Of a stretch of 50,571 bases of DNA, positions 29,030 to 38,532 are shown piece by piece. How positions within the stretch are numbered: position 1 is the first letter of the stretch; the number at the start of each line of letters is the position of its first letter. The stretch is from positions 1-50,571 of the forward strand of contig NZ_AMSH01000021.1 of assembly GCF_000300535.1 (NCBI RefSeq). Reading direction: 5' to 3'. Both the position numbers and the translations under genes were made by a program. This stretch comes from Bacillus xiamenensis. GTDB lineage: Bacteria > Bacillota > Bacilli > Bacillales > Bacillaceae. The notes beneath the pieces are model-generated. The model ran no database searches. It had not been told where the DNA came from and saw only the letters and a list, made by a program, of their open reading frames with translations.

Positions 29030-30178
29030 TCATTGAATTCCCCTTTTTAAAATATTTTTTAGAATCAAAAATCGAATGATCCCTATACAAAGACATAATG
29101 GCATGATGTCATGAATATTGAAAAATTTTGAGCTTTCCAGCATGAATGTAATCACTGTAATAATCAATATCGTTCCTAACTGATTCAATGTATTCATACC
29201 TGCGAGCGCTACACTTCTATAGTGAGGCTCAAAAAAAACTAAAAAAGATGATTTGATTAAACTCATAAACAGCGGGTTAATGAGTGTCAAAATAAAAAAA
29301 CCAATTAAAAACAACGAACTATTGGGCGCTAAAATCATTAGAATTAACCCAAACATGAGATATATTGTTATAAAATAGATCTTCGAATGGATTTTTTTTA
29401 TATCCATTCTTCGGATCAATAGATTTCCTAGTAAAACCGATCCCCCGCCAATTAGCCAAAATAACGATACAGTGAAATCACTTGCAGAAAACGTTTCTTT
29501 CAGAATAATAAACGAGTAATTCATTACAATAGGTAAAAACATCCCATCAATAAGCATGATGAACAAATAATTCTTTGGTGTTTTTTTGAATATTCCAACA
29601 TTCGCAAAAGATAGACTTTCGATTTTCAACTGGGCAACAATTGGATATAAACACTCATACACCAACAAACCAATAAAGAAGACCAGAAAAAAAAGATACA
29701 TTTCCGCTCCAAAGAATATAAACAAAATGGGCCCACTAAAGAAACCAATTGTTTTAGCTGAAAGCAAAAACATATTTCGGTATGCAATATCTTTGTGGGG
29801 TTGATTGGATAAATACATGTTAAAACCTGATTCTAAAATAAACGATAAGCCATTTATAAAAAATTGAAAAGCAAGCATTAAGAAAAACATGAGATTAAAT
29901 AATTGATTGTTTAAAGCAAAAAACGAAGCAATGGTTAAGGTGGACAACGTAATGACGAAAAATTTTGCCGTGTATCTAGATAAGACTTTAAATAAATAAT
30001 TGCTCACAATATTACTTAAAATAAACGAAAAGCCACCAACCAGATACATACTGCCTGAATAAAAATATGAACCAGTCATTTCAAAAAAATAAAGAGGCAG
30101 TCCAGTCCAAACTAATGCCCCTATGAAAACGATCATAGTATCCAAATAGACAAATGTATTCACGTTCCGAATGTTCAT
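29030..30178 (-). CDS. MFS transporter, putative peptide exporter
   Basis: 382-residue major-facilitator-type protein with about 12 hydrophobic segments split by a cytoplasmic loop near the middle (after QLKIESLSFANVGIFKKTP). No clear substrate signature is seen. The ATG (MNIRNVNTFVYLD) is 8 nt after AAGGAA. A GTG two codons upstream is only 2 nt from that site. It is strikingly AT-rich and rich in Phe/Ile/Leu compared with its neighbours, consistent with acquisition by transfer. Its place between the peptide gene and the WHxHxL gene suggests export of, or immunity to, the peptide product (inference). Confidence 0.85.
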   Translation of the reverse strand: MNIRNVNTFVYLDTMIVFIGALVWTGLPLYFFEMTGSYFYSGSMYLVGGFSFILSNIVSNYLFKVLSRYTAKFFVITLSTLTIASFFALNNQLFNLMFFLMLAFQFFINGLSFILESGFNMYLSNQPHKDIAYRNMFLLSAKTIGFFSGPILFIFFGAEMYLFFLVFFIGLLVYECLYPIVAQLKIESLSFANVGIFKKTPKNYLFIMLIDGMFLPIVMNYSFIILKETFSASDFTVSLFWLIGGGSVLLGNLLIRRMDIKKIHSKIYFITIYLMFGLILMILAPNSSLFLIGFFILTLINPLFMSLIKSSFLVFFEPHYRSVALAGMNTLNQLGTILIITVITFMLESSKFFNIHDIMPLCLCIGIIRFLILKNILKRGIQ

Positions 30179-30204
30179 GTACACTATTCCTTATTTAAGT
30201 GTTA

Positions 30205-30236
30205 AGAAACAGAGATTTTAAAAAACCTCTGTTTCT
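30205..30236 (-). promoter_or_regulatory. Intercistronic hairpin between the peptide gene and the MFS gene
   Basis: Perfect 10-bp inverted repeat AGAAACAGAG / CTCTGTTTCT with a 12-nt loop. No T-run follows on the minus strand, so it is more likely an mRNA-stabilising or processing element, or a leaky attenuator, than a full terminator. Confidence 0.6.
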
Positions 30237-30250
30237 CATCATATTCTCTC

Positions 30251-30391
30251 TTATTTTTTCTTTAATTCCTTTTGCATTTCTTTCATTTCATTGAGCGAGT
30301 AATTATAGCACGTTCTCGCCTTCAGTTTTGATTGCCTTTCCTTCATTTCATTTAGTGAGTAATGATAACAAGTTCTTGCTTTTAATTTCAT
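30251..30391 (-). CDS. Two-unit repeat peptide, candidate RiPP or signalling-peptide precursor
   Basis: A 46-residue ORF of two 20-residue units (residues 2-21 and 22-41) with a short lysine-rich tail. Unit 1 contains KARTCYHYSLNEMKE, and unit 2 is the same except CYNYSLNEMKE, with R changed to M two residues past the block. Over 19 aligned codons the units differ at eight synonymous codons but only two amino acids, so the peptide sequence is conserved by selection and the ORF is very probably translated. It has AGGAG 8 nt before the ATG and a strong promoter. Each unit has one Cys and two Tyr, plausible sites for modification. There is no signal peptide. Excision of two cores is inference. 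Confidence 0.8.
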   Translation of the reverse strand: MKLKARTCYHYSLNEMKERQSKLKARTCYNYSLNEMKEMQKELKKK

Positions 30392-30425
30392 TATGACCAC
30401 TCCTATCTGAAATATTTTCAAATTC

Positions 30426-30454
30426 ATATTATCAAAATTACTTTTATTTGTAAA
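30426..30454 (-). promoter_or_regulatory. Sigma-A-type promoter of the peptide cassette
   Basis: TTTACA (30454-30449), a 17-nt spacer and TAATAT (30431-30426) on the minus strand, placing the transcript start about 25-30 nt before the peptide ATG. Nothing else is seen in 30392-30570 beyond AT-rich DNA. Confidence 0.75.
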
Positions 30455-30570
30455 TATGGTATTTAATTGACATGTTGTATCTTTTTAATTAATTTTCAGC
30501 ACGCAACCATTTGAGTATTTCTAGAAACAAAAACGAATCATTCAAGTTCTACGTTTTTTCTCGACATATG

Positions 30571-30614
30571 AAAAAAAGCTGTAAGAAAACAAATGTTTTC
30601 TTACAACTTTTTAT
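30571..30614 (-). terminator. Intrinsic terminator after ysxC
   Basis: A 14-bp stem (AGTTGTAAGAAAAC with its near-complement GTTTTCTTACAGCT, one G-T pair), a short loop and a T-run on the minus strand. It isolates the accessory cassette from lonA-ysxC transcription. Confidence 0.92.
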
Positions 30615-30621
30615 AGACTTC

Positions 30622-31209
30622 TTAGCTGTTCACCTTCGCAAGGATCGCATTCCAGGCTTCCTCTTTTCCCTTTTTTGTTTCAGAAGAGAATAGGATTAAT
30701 TCATCTGATGGGTCAATATCGAGTGTCTGCTTGACGACCTTCGCATGTTTTTCCCATTTGCCTTTTGGAATTTTATCCGCCTTTGTCGCAATGACGATGA
30801 CAGGAACCCCGTAATATTTAAGGAATTCATACATGTTCACATCATCTACTGATGGCTTATGACGCAGGTCCACAATTTGGACGACTGCTTTTAATTCTTC
30901 ACGCATCGTAATATACGTTTCGATCATTCTGCCCCAAGCTTCTCGCTCTGTTTTTGATACTTTGGCAAAGCCGTAGCCTGGTACGTCCACAAAATGGAGC
31001 ATATCATTAATAATGTAGAAATTAAGCGTTTGGGTCTTCCCTGGTTTAGAAGACGTACGTGCTAAGTTTTTACGGTTAATCAATGAGTTAATGAACGATG
31101 ACTTTCCAACATTTGATCGTCCAGCAAGAGCGATCTCTGGCAGTCCCCCGCTTGGGTACTGCTCTGGTTTCACCGCACTAATGACGATATCTGATTTTGT
31201 TACTTTCAT
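30622..31209 (-). CDS. ysxC: Ribosome-biogenesis GTPase YsxC (EngB)
   Basis: Essential TRAFAC-class GTPase needed for 50S subunit assembly. 195 residues. G1 [10 protein letters not shown] (about 31-40), G3 [11 protein letters not shown]4 ATKADK and G5 near FSSETKKG. It overlaps the lonA stop by 4 nt (ATGA), so the two genes are co-transcribed and translationally coupled. Confidence 0.96.
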   Translation of the reverse strand: MKVTKSDIVISAVKPEQYPSGGLPEIALAGRSNVGKSSFINSLINRKNLARTSSKPGKTQTLNFYIINDMLHFVDVPGYGFAKVSKTEREAWGRMIETYITMREELKAVVQIVDLRHKPSVDDVNMYEFLKYYGVPVIVIATKADKIPKGKWEKHAKVVKQTLDIDPSDELILFSSETKKGKEEAWNAILAKVNS

Positions 31210-33530
31210 CTTCCCTCTCCTACTAACGCTTTCTCAAGCACCTCATCTACATGTGAGACCGGAATAAAGGTCAGTCCTTCTCTCACACTTTCAGGAATAT
31301 CATCAATATCCTTCTCATTGTCCTTTGGAAGAATAATCGTTTTCAGTCCTGCACGATGTGCGCCTAATGCTTTTTCTTTTAATCCGCCAATTGGAAGCAC
31401 TCTTCCTCTTAACGTAATCTCTCCTGTCATACCAACATCTCTTGATACAGGACGTCCTGTGAGTGCTGATACAAGAGCGGTCGCAATGGTAATACCAGCT
31501 GATGGCCCGTCCTTTGGAACCGCACCCTCTGGAACATGGATATGAATATCATGCTTTTCATTAAAATGAGGATCAATGTTTAGGTCATCTGCTTTTGAAC
31601 GGATATAACTGAATGCCGCCTGCGCAGATTCTCTCATGACATCACCAAGCTTACCAGTGAGCAAAAGCTTGCCTTTACCTGGCGAGAGTGAGACTTCAAT
31701 GGATAAGGTATCTCCACCTACTGAGGTATACGCAAGTCCTGTGACAACGCCCACCTGATCTGTCGTTTCAGCTTGACCATAACGGTAAAGTCTTTTTCCG
31801 AGATATTCAGATAAATTCTTTTCCGTCACTGTGATACGCTTACGGTCTTCAGCCACAATCGCTTTTGCCGCTTTTCGGCAAATTGCCGCCAGCTGACGCT
31901 CTAACCCGCGGACTCCTGCTTCTCTTGTGTAATAGCGAATGATATCGTAAATCGCTGCTTCACGAAGCTGTAAGTTCCCTTTCTTTAATCCGTGCTCCTT
32001 TAGCTGCTTCGGCAGAAGGTGATCTTTCACAATTTCTGCTTTTTCAACTTCCGTATATCCTGCAATCGTGATAATCTCCATTCTATCACGAAGTGGACCA
32101 GGAATGGTTGCTAAATTGTTGGCAGTTGCGATAAATAACACTTGAGACAAATCAAATGTCTCTTCAATATAATGATCGCTAAAGTTATGATTTTGCTCTG
32201 GATCTAACACTTCGAGCATTGCAGATGAAGGGTCGCCTCTAAAGTCAGAAGACATCTTATCGATTTCATCTAAAAGAAATACCGGATTCATCGTGCCAGC
32301 CTTGCTCATCCCGCGAATAATACGGCCCGGCATCGCACCTACATAAGTTCTTCGATGACCACGAATTTCAGATTCATCACGTACACCGCCAAGTGAGATA
32401 CGGATAAACTTTCGATCCAGTGATTTTGCAATGGATTTTGCCAGTGACGTCTTCCCTACTCCTGGAGGTCCAGCGAGGCAAAGAATCGGTCCCTTTAATG
32501 AATTTGTCAGCTTCTGTACAGCAAGATATTCAAGCACACGTTCTTTAACTTTTTCAAGCCCATGATGCTCTTCATCTAAAATTTCACTTGCCAGCTTTAA
32601 GTCTAGACGATCTTCTGTATAGATGCCCCAAGGCAGATTGATCAGCCAATCAATATAATTTCGAATGACAGAGCTCTCAGCAGAGCTTGATGGAATTTTT
32701 TCATAACGATTCAGTTCTTTTAATGCCGTTTCACGAACAGAATCCGGCATGCTGGACTCTTCAATTTTAGCCATTAATGAACTGACTTCGCCTGTTTTTC
32801 CTTCTTTGTCTCCAAGTTCCTTTTGGATGGCTTTCATTTGTTCACGCAAATAATATTCTTTTTGCGTTCGTTCCATTGAACGTTTGACGCGCTGTCCGAT
32901 TTTCTTTTCAATCTCCAGCACTTCTTTTTCATTGTGGATCAGGCTAATCACCCGATTCAGCCGCTTTTTGACATCGACTGTTTCCAGCACTTCTTGTTTG
33001 TCTTTTAATTTGAGCGGCAGGTGAGAAGCGACGATATCTGCCATTCTGCCAGGTTCCTCAATATCCGTTACCGTTGCATATGTTTCAGCTGAGATTTTTT
33101 TAGAAATTTTTATGTACTGATCAAAGTGATCTAACAACGTGCGCATGAGTGCTTCTGCTTCTGCGTCCTTTAATTCTTCTTCTGCCAGCTCTTTAATATC
33201 GACTGACGTATAGTCCTCCAGCTCCACGTACGATTCGATCTGTGCTCGGTTTAAACCTTCAACAAGTACACGAATCGTTCCATTTGGCAGTTTCAGCATT
33301 TGTTTAATTTTTGTGTAGGTGCCGACTTTAAAAATTTCCTCTTCACCTGGTTCATCTATTGAAATTTCCCGCTGTGTTGCTAGAAAAATCATATGATCGT
33401 TCATCATGGCCTGTTCTAATGCTTGAACAGACTTCTCGCGTCCAACGTCCAAATGCAAGACCATTGTTGGATAAACAAGCAAACCTCGCAATGGAAGGAG
33501 CGGAACATTCTTTTTGATTTCATCTGCCAT
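31206..33530 (-). CDS. lonA: ATP-dependent protease LonA
   Basis: Cytoplasmic AAA+ serine protease for damaged and regulatory proteins. 774 residues. It has an N-terminal substrate-binding domain (about 8-200), a coiled coil, an ATPase domain with Walker [14 protein letters not shown] (about 350) and Walker [10 protein letters not shown], and a C-terminal protease domain with the catalytic Ser in [15 protein letters not shown] and Lys in [14 protein letters not shown]. The ATG ([16 protein letters not shown]) has GGAGGTG at 8 nt and matches the B. subtilis start and length. Confidence 0.97.
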   Translation of the reverse strand: MADEIKKNVPLLPLRGLLVYPTMVLHLDVGREKSVQALEQAMMNDHMIFLATQREISIDEPGEEEIFKVGTYTKIKQMLKLPNGTIRVLVEGLNRAQIESYVELEDYTSVDIKELAEEELKDAEAEALMRTLLDHFDQYIKISKKISAETYATVTDIEEPGRMADIVASHLPLKLKDKQEVLETVDVKKRLNRVISLIHNEKEVLEIEKKIGQRVKRSMERTQKEYYLREQMKAIQKELGDKEGKTGEVSSLMAKIEESSMPDSVRETALKELNRYEKIPSSSAESSVIRNYIDWLINLPWGIYTEDRLDLKLASEILDEEHHGLEKVKERVLEYLAVQKLTNSLKGPILCLAGPPGVGKTSLAKSIAKSLDRKFIRISLGGVRDESEIRGHRRTYVGAMPGRIIRGMSKAGTMNPVFLLDEIDKMSSDFRGDPSSAMLEVLDPEQNHNFSDHYIEETFDLSQVLFIATANNLATIPGPLRDRMEIITIAGYTEVEKAEIVKDHLLPKQLKEHGLKKGNLQLREAAIYDIIRYYTREAGVRGLERQLAAICRKAAKAIVAEDRKRITVTEKNLSEYLGKRLYRYGQAETTDQVGVVTGLAYTSVGGDTLSIEVSLSPGKGKLLLTGKLGDVMRESAQAAFSYIRSKADDLNIDPHFNEKHDIHIHVPEGAVPKDGPSAGITIATALVSALTGRPVSRDVGMTGEITLRGRVLPIGGLKEKALGAHRAGLKTIILPKDNEKDIDDIPESVREGLTFIPVSHVDEVLEKALVGEGR

Positions 33531-33675
33531 GTTGATAGACACCTCCGTCACTAGTATGAATCATTATAATATACCTGTTTCAGTCTTGTACAATGTAAAA
33601 GACTTGAGAAATGATGATCTTACCGTAGTATACCCTTTCTTTTTATCCTGAAAAAGAAAAAAAGATCTATTTCAC

Positions 33676-33703
33676 TAAAAAATCCCCATATGAGATGGGG
33701 ATT
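33676..33703 (-). terminator. Intrinsic terminator at the lonB end
   Basis: AATCCCCAT / ATGGGGATT stem with a 5-nt loop and TTTTTTA on the minus strand. It overlaps the lonB stop codon. The remaining 33531-33675 presumably carries the lonA promoter. Confidence 0.85.
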
Positions 33704-35363
33704 AAACAGATTTTCTTTTCATTTCTTCTTCTAGTCCGTCTTTCTTCTCATCTGGCGGATTGATCAAACAATGATCCAGCACCTCTTGGAAGTGCTTCAC
33801 AGGCACAATCGTAACCCCTTCAATCTCTTTTAGAATCGACTGCTGGTTGTCATAAGGGATGATCACTGTTTGAACACCAGCTTGTTTAGCTGCCTTAATT
33901 TTCGGTATCACACCGCCGATCGGTTTTACCTGGCCCTGCAATCCAATCTCACCGGTCATCGCTGTCAGATGATTAATTGGAATCTGATGAATGGCTGAGA
34001 AAATCGCTGTGGCCATCGCAATTCCGGCAGACGGGCCATCAATCGGAGCACCGGCTGGAAAGTTAATATGGATATCATATTCATTTGTCCGTATGCCTAA
34101 GTTTCTCAGCACGGTTAATACATTTTCAACAGAGCCTTTCGCCATACTTTTCCGTCTGATGGACTTAGACTGATTGCCAATGCTTTCTTCTTCTGCAATG
34201 CCCGTAATATTGATACTGCCTTTTTCAAGCGCTTTACATATGTTCACTTCAATTTCAAGCAAAGCGCCGCTGTTCGGTCCATAAACGGCAAGACCATTTA
34301 CGACTCCTACCTTTGGCTTTTCCGGTACTTTTTGTTCATATCTTGGTGTCAGCTGGCTTGAATGAATCACCCACTCTATATCAGCGATCGTAATGTCTTT
34401 TCGGTTTTCAGTGACAGCCATACCAGCTGCGATCTGCACCATATTGACCGCTTCACGCCCATTTTTTACATAAGACGTTAACAGGTTCAAGCCTTCATCA
34501 CTTAATTCCTTTTGTATTTTTTGGACAGCTTTCGCTGCGACTATTTTGAGCTCGTGCTGATCGAGGTCCTTAAAGAAAATTTCCAAACACCTCGACCGAA
34601 TCGCTGGTGGAATTTCATCCGGTGTTCTTGTCGTAGCACCAATCAATCGAAAATCAGCCGGCAGTCCATTTTGGAAAATATCATGAATGTGATTTGGGAT
34701 TTGCGTATTTTCCTCACTGTAATAGGCACTGTCTAAAAACACTTTTCGATCCTCAAGCACTTTGAGCATTTTGTTCATTTGAATCGGATGCAGTTCTCCA
34801 ATTTCATCAATAAAGAGAACCCCGCCATGAGCGTGTGTGACCGCTCCTTGTTTAGGCTGCGGAATGCCTGCCTGTCCCATTGCCCCTGCTCCTTGATAAA
34901 TCGGGTCATGCACAGAACCGATTAAGGGGTCTGCGATGCCTCGTTCATCAAATCTTGCGGTTGTGGCATCAAGCTCTACAAACACTGCATCTTTTTTAAA
35001 TGGCGAGTCAGCATGGCGCTTCGCCTCTTCCATGACAAGACGAGCAGCAGCTGTTTTTCCAACGCCAGGCGGTCCGTAGACGATGACATGCTGCGGGTTC
35101 GGTCCGCAGAGGGCGGCTTTGAGTGCACGAATGCCGTCTTCTTGTCCTACAATATCTTGAAACCCCTTTGGCCGGACTCTCTCTGATAAAGGCTCACTCA
35201 GCTTAATTGATCTCATCTTTCTAAGTGCTTCCATTTCCTTCTTTGATTCTTTGTCAATCGTCACCTTTTGTGTGCGTTGATTTCGCAGTAAGTTCCAAAA
35301 GTACAGCCCGATGACGATACCAAAGAACAACTGTATGAATAATACGATTCCTGTCCAGCTCAA
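33702..35363 (-). CDS. lonB: Forespore Lon-like protease LonB
   Basis: 553-residue Lon-family protease with an N-terminal membrane segment (about residues 4-24) instead of the LonA substrate domain. AAA+ module with [17 protein letters not shown] (about 93) and LFIDEIGELHP. C-terminal protease with DGPSAGIAMATAIFS (Ser) and GGVIPKIKAAKQAG (Lys). In B. subtilis LonB is produced in the forespore under sigma-F. The TTG start (MSWTGIVLF) has AAGGAGG upstream. Confidence 0.95.
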   Translation of the reverse strand: MSWTGIVLFIQLFFGIVIGLYFWNLLRNQRTQKVTIDKESKKEMEALRKMRSIKLSEPLSERVRPKGFQDIVGQEDGIRALKAALCGPNPQHVIVYGPPGVGKTAAARLVMEEAKRHADSPFKKDAVFVELDATTARFDERGIADPLIGSVHDPIYQGAGAMGQAGIPQPKQGAVTHAHGGVLFIDEIGELHPIQMNKMLKVLEDRKVFLDSAYYSEENTQIPNHIHDIFQNGLPADFRLIGATTRTPDEIPPAIRSRCLEIFFKDLDQHELKIVAAKAVQKIQKELSDEGLNLLTSYVKNGREAVNMVQIAAGMAVTENRKDITIADIEWVIHSSQLTPRYEQKVPEKPKVGVVNGLAVYGPNSGALLEIEVNICKALEKGSINITGIAEEESIGNQSKSIRRKSMAKGSVENVLTVLRNLGIRTNEYDIHINFPAGAPIDGPSAGIAMATAIFSAIHQIPINHLTAMTGEIGLQGQVKPIGGVIPKIKAAKQAGVQTVIIPYDNQQSILKEIEGVTIVPVKHFQEVLDHCLINPPDEKKDGLEEEMKRKSV

Positions 35364-35457
35364 TCGGTGCTCCCTCCTTCATCTATTGTATGTATTGGTT
35401 TCTGTCTGCTAGTATTTCCTAGAGCTGGACGGAATAAACACAACTTCCACGATAAAT

Positions 35458-35488
35458 AAAAAACTCCTGAATCAAAAGATTCAGGAGT
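35458..35488 (-). terminator. Intrinsic terminator after clpX
   Basis: Perfect 11-bp stem ACTCCTGAATC / GATTCAGGAGT with a 4-nt loop, followed by TTTTTTA on the minus strand. Confidence 0.93.
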
Positions 35489-35499
35489 GATCCATTGGC

Positions 35500-36765
35500 T
35501 TACGCCGATGTTTTTGTATCTTTATTCACAACTGTACCGTCTTTTAACACAAGACGCGGTGGCTCACCATCAGCAACCGTTGCACCAGTGATGACACATT
35601 TTTCAATATCATCACGAGATGGAAGGTCAAACATCACATCAAGCATGATGCCTTCAATGATGGAGCGAAGACCACGAGCACCCGTTTTACGCTCAATTGC
35701 TTTTTTCGCAATTTCGCTAAGAGCATCCTCTTCGAATACAAGCTCTACATCGTCAAGCTCAAGCATTTTTGTATACTGTTTGACTAGCGCATTTTTAGGC
35801 TTCGTCAAGATTTCTACAAGTGCTTTTTCATCTAACGGCTCTAGGCTTGCAATCACCGGCAGACGGCCGATGAATTCTGGAATTAAACCGAAGCGAAGCA
35901 AGTCTTCTGGCAATACTTTTGATAGAAGAACTTCTTTTTCAAGGTCTTCGACTTTATTTTCTGCACCGAATCCAATGACTTTTTGCCCTAGGCGGCGTTT
36001 GATGATTTGCTCAATACCATCAAAGGCTCCACCACAAATAAAGAGGATATTTGTTGTATCAATTTGAATGAATTCTTGATGAGGGTGCTTACGACCACCT
36101 TGAGGCGGTACACTAGCGACCGTTCCTTCTAGAATTTTCAAAAGGGCTTGCTGTACACCTTCCCCAGATACATCACGAGTGATAGAAGGGTTTTCTGATT
36201 TTCTTGCTACTTTATCGATCTCATCGATGTAGATAATGCCTTTTTCCGCTTTTTCTACATCATAATCCGCTGCTTGGATCAGCTTTAGTAAGATATTCTC
36301 TACGTCTTCACCAACATAACCTGCTTCAGTTAGTGACGTTGCATCTGCAATCGCAAATGGAACATTTAAAATGCGAGCAAGCGTTTGAGCAAGTAATGTT
36401 TTACCGCTTCCTGTTGGTCCAATCATCGAAATGTTACTTTTCGAAAGCTCAACATCATCAATCTTGCTGTTGGAATTGATCCGTTTATAATGGTTATAAA
36501 CCGCTACAGCTAAGGATTTCTTCGCTTTCTCTTGTCCGATGACATATTCATCAAGAATCTCCCGAATTTCATGAGGTTTCGGAACATCCTTGAATTCAAC
36601 TTCTTCCTCTGTACCAAGTTCTTCTTCAACTATTTCCGTGCAAAGCTCGATACATTCATCACATATATATACGCCAGGTCCTGCGACCAGTTTACGCACT
36701 TGATCTTGCGTTTTTCCGCAAAACGAGCATTTTAATTGACCTTTTTCCTCGTTGAATTTAAACAT
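35500..36765 (-). CDS. clpX: ATP-dependent Clp protease ATPase subunit ClpX
   Basis: Unfoldase feeding ClpP. 421 residues. N-terminal zinc-binding domain with CSFC (C13, C16) and CDEC (C35, C38), Walker [13 protein letters not shown] near residue 116, Walker [10 protein letters not shown], and the pore GYVGED loop and IGF-type ClpP loop (KVIGFGAE). It lies between tig and lonB, as in B. subtilis. An AAGGGGTG site precedes the ATG. The 250-nt upstream region to tig holds no gene. Confidence 0.97.
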   Translation of the reverse strand: MFKFNEEKGQLKCSFCGKTQDQVRKLVAGPGVYICDECIELCTEIVEEELGTEEEVEFKDVPKPHEIREILDEYVIGQEKAKKSLAVAVYNHYKRINSNSKIDDVELSKSNISMIGPTGSGKTLLAQTLARILNVPFAIADATSLTEAGYVGEDVENILLKLIQAADYDVEKAEKGIIYIDEIDKVARKSENPSITRDVSGEGVQQALLKILEGTVASVPPQGGRKHPHQEFIQIDTTNILFICGGAFDGIEQIIKRRLGQKVIGFGAENKVEDLEKEVLLSKVLPEDLLRFGLIPEFIGRLPVIASLEPLDEKALVEILTKPKNALVKQYTKMLELDDVELVFEEDALSEIAKKAIERKTGARGLRSIIEGIMLDVMFDLPSRDDIEKCVITGATVADGEPPRLVLKDGTVVNKDTKTSA

Positions 36766-36966
36766 TCTTTCACCCCTTATTCTTCTTCACTTGCCTGTAG
36801 CTAACAGTCAGCTACCTTTTTGGGTCCAGTATGTATGCATTTTACCATACTTTCCTAAAAGACGGTAATGATGTGTTTCTAACACTGCACATTGAAATAT
36901 GTATGACAGAAAAGCGTGACTTACACTATCGTTTCCAAAAGAAGCGATGATAAGTCAAAAATTGTA

Positions 36967-37000
36967 CAAAACAAGGCACGAGTCACTCGCGCCCTGTTTT
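36967..37000 (-). terminator. Intrinsic terminator after tig
   Basis: CAGGGCGCGAGT pairs with ACTCGTGCCTTG, followed by TTTTG on the minus strand. Confidence 0.8.
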
Positions 37001-37016
37001 ATTATTATGCACCATA

Positions 37017-38291
37017 TTAACGGTTTTCTACAAGAAAATCAATTGCTTTACGAACTTTTAGATCTTCTTTCATTGCGTCAGTAGATCCAATCGCTTGTTT
37101 GATATTTTCAATTGGCATGTTGTATGCTTCAGCCATTTTTGAAAGTTCTTCTTCCACTTCTTCGTCAGACACTTGTAAGTCTTCGGCAGCAGCAATTGCT
37201 TCAAGAGTGAGGTTAGATTTTACACGTTTAGCAGCATCTTCTTTCATTTGCTCTTTAAGCGCTTCTTCATCTTGTCCAGAGAATTGGAAGTAAAGCTCAA
37301 GGTTCATCCCTTGCATTTGAAGACGTTGTTCGAATTCTTTCATCATACGGTCAAGCTCTGTGTCAACCATCGCTTGTGGGATGTCAACTTCCGCATTTTC
37401 AGAAGCTTTCGCAACTAGCTCTTCACGAAGTTTTCCTTCCGCTTCGTTTTCTTTTGCTTCTTCAAGACGTTTCTTCGTTTTTTCAGTTAATTCAGCAATC
37501 GTTTCTACTTCTTCATCAACATCTTTAGCGAACTCATCGTCAAGTGCTGGAAGTTCTTTTGCTTTGATTTCATGAATTTTCACTTTGAATACAGCTGGTT
37601 TACCTGCAAGGTCTTCAGCATGGTATTCTTCTGGGAATGTCACTTCTACGTCTTTTTCAGCGCCTGCTTCAAGACCAACTAATTGCTCTTCGAAACCAGG
37701 GATGAATGAACCAGAACCTACTTCAAGAGAGTAGTTCTCCGCTTTTCCGCCTTCGAATGCTTCTCCATCAACGAATCCTTCGAAATCAAGAACAACTGTA
37801 TCGCCGTTTTCAATTGCGCCTTCTTCTTTGACAACAAGCTCAGCTTGACGGTTTTGCATTGCTTTTAACTCTTCTTGTACATCTTCATCAGTGACTGTTG
37901 TGTCGTCTTTTTCTACGTTAAGACCTTTGTAGTCACCAAGTTTCACTTCTGGCTTCACTGTTACTTTTGCAGTGAAGATTAAGCTTTCGCCTTTTTCGAT
38001 TTTCTCAACATCGATTTCAGGGCGGTCAACTGGTTCGATACCAGCTTCGTCGATTGCTTTTGGATATTCAACTGGAAGAAGAATATCTAATGCATCTTGA
38101 TAAAGAGATTCTACTCCAAAACGCTGCTCGAAAAGACCACGTGGTACTTTCCCTTTACGGAATCCAGGAATTGATACTTGCTTAACCACTTTCTTAAATG
38201 CATCATCAAGTGCTTTGTTAAATGTTTCAGCGTCAACTTCTACAGTTAAGACACCTTCGTTACCTTCTTGTTTTTCCCATTTTACTGACAT
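37017..38291 (-). CDS. tig: Trigger factor (ribosome-associated chaperone)
   Basis: 424 residues. The N-terminal ribosome-binding domain has the signature [17 protein letters not shown] (about 43-60). The FKBP-type peptidyl-prolyl isomerase domain is about 155-245 ([16 protein letters not shown] onward), followed by the C-terminal chaperone arms. It folds nascent chains at the exit tunnel. GGAGGG precedes the ATG. The 240-nt gap upstream to ysoA contains a small GC hairpin and no gene. Confidence 0.97.
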   Translation of the reverse strand: MSVKWEKQEGNEGVLTVEVDAETFNKALDDAFKKVVKQVSIPGFRKGKVPRGLFEQRFGVESLYQDALDILLPVEYPKAIDEAGIEPVDRPEIDVEKIEKGESLIFTAKVTVKPEVKLGDYKGLNVEKDDTTVTDEDVQEELKAMQNRQAELVVKEEGAIENGDTVVLDFEGFVDGEAFEGGKAENYSLEVGSGSFIPGFEEQLVGLEAGAEKDVEVTFPEEYHAEDLAGKPAVFKVKIHEIKAKELPALDDEFAKDVDEEVETIAELTEKTKKRLEEAKENEAEGKLREELVAKASENAEVDIPQAMVDTELDRMMKEFEQRLQMQGMNLELYFQFSGQDEEALKEQMKEDAAKRVKSNLTLEAIAAAEDLQVSDEEVEEELSKMAEAYNMPIENIKQAIGSTDAMKEDLKVRKAIDFLVENR

Positions 38292-38532
38292 GTGTGTTTC
38301 CCTCCAAAAATCTATTCAGATTGTGCGTTGTTACATTCTAAAGCATCACAAAGACTTCGTCCAATCAAAAAACCACGCACTCCGCTAAAGCAGCGGTATT
38401 ATGTATACAACATTTGACTTGATTATACATATCGTCTTTCAACCATTTGAATCGTACAACTACACGATATAAGCACAAATACAACCATTATATTATAACA
38501 TAACAAGTCCGTCTTTCAACTAAATCGACAAA

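Noticed and set aside
30205..30236. Intrinsic terminator after the peptide gene
   Set aside because: No T-run on the minus strand, so it is listed as a regulatory hairpin instead.
30251..30391. CRISPR-like repeat
   Set aside because: The two 60-nt units are coding, differ mostly at third positions and have no spacers. No CRISPR array, tRNA, rRNA or insertion sequence was seen anywhere in the window.
30511..30693. 60-residue plus-strand ORF between the peptide gene and ysxC
   Set aside because: It runs through the ysxC terminator and antisense to ysxC, and has no ribosome site.
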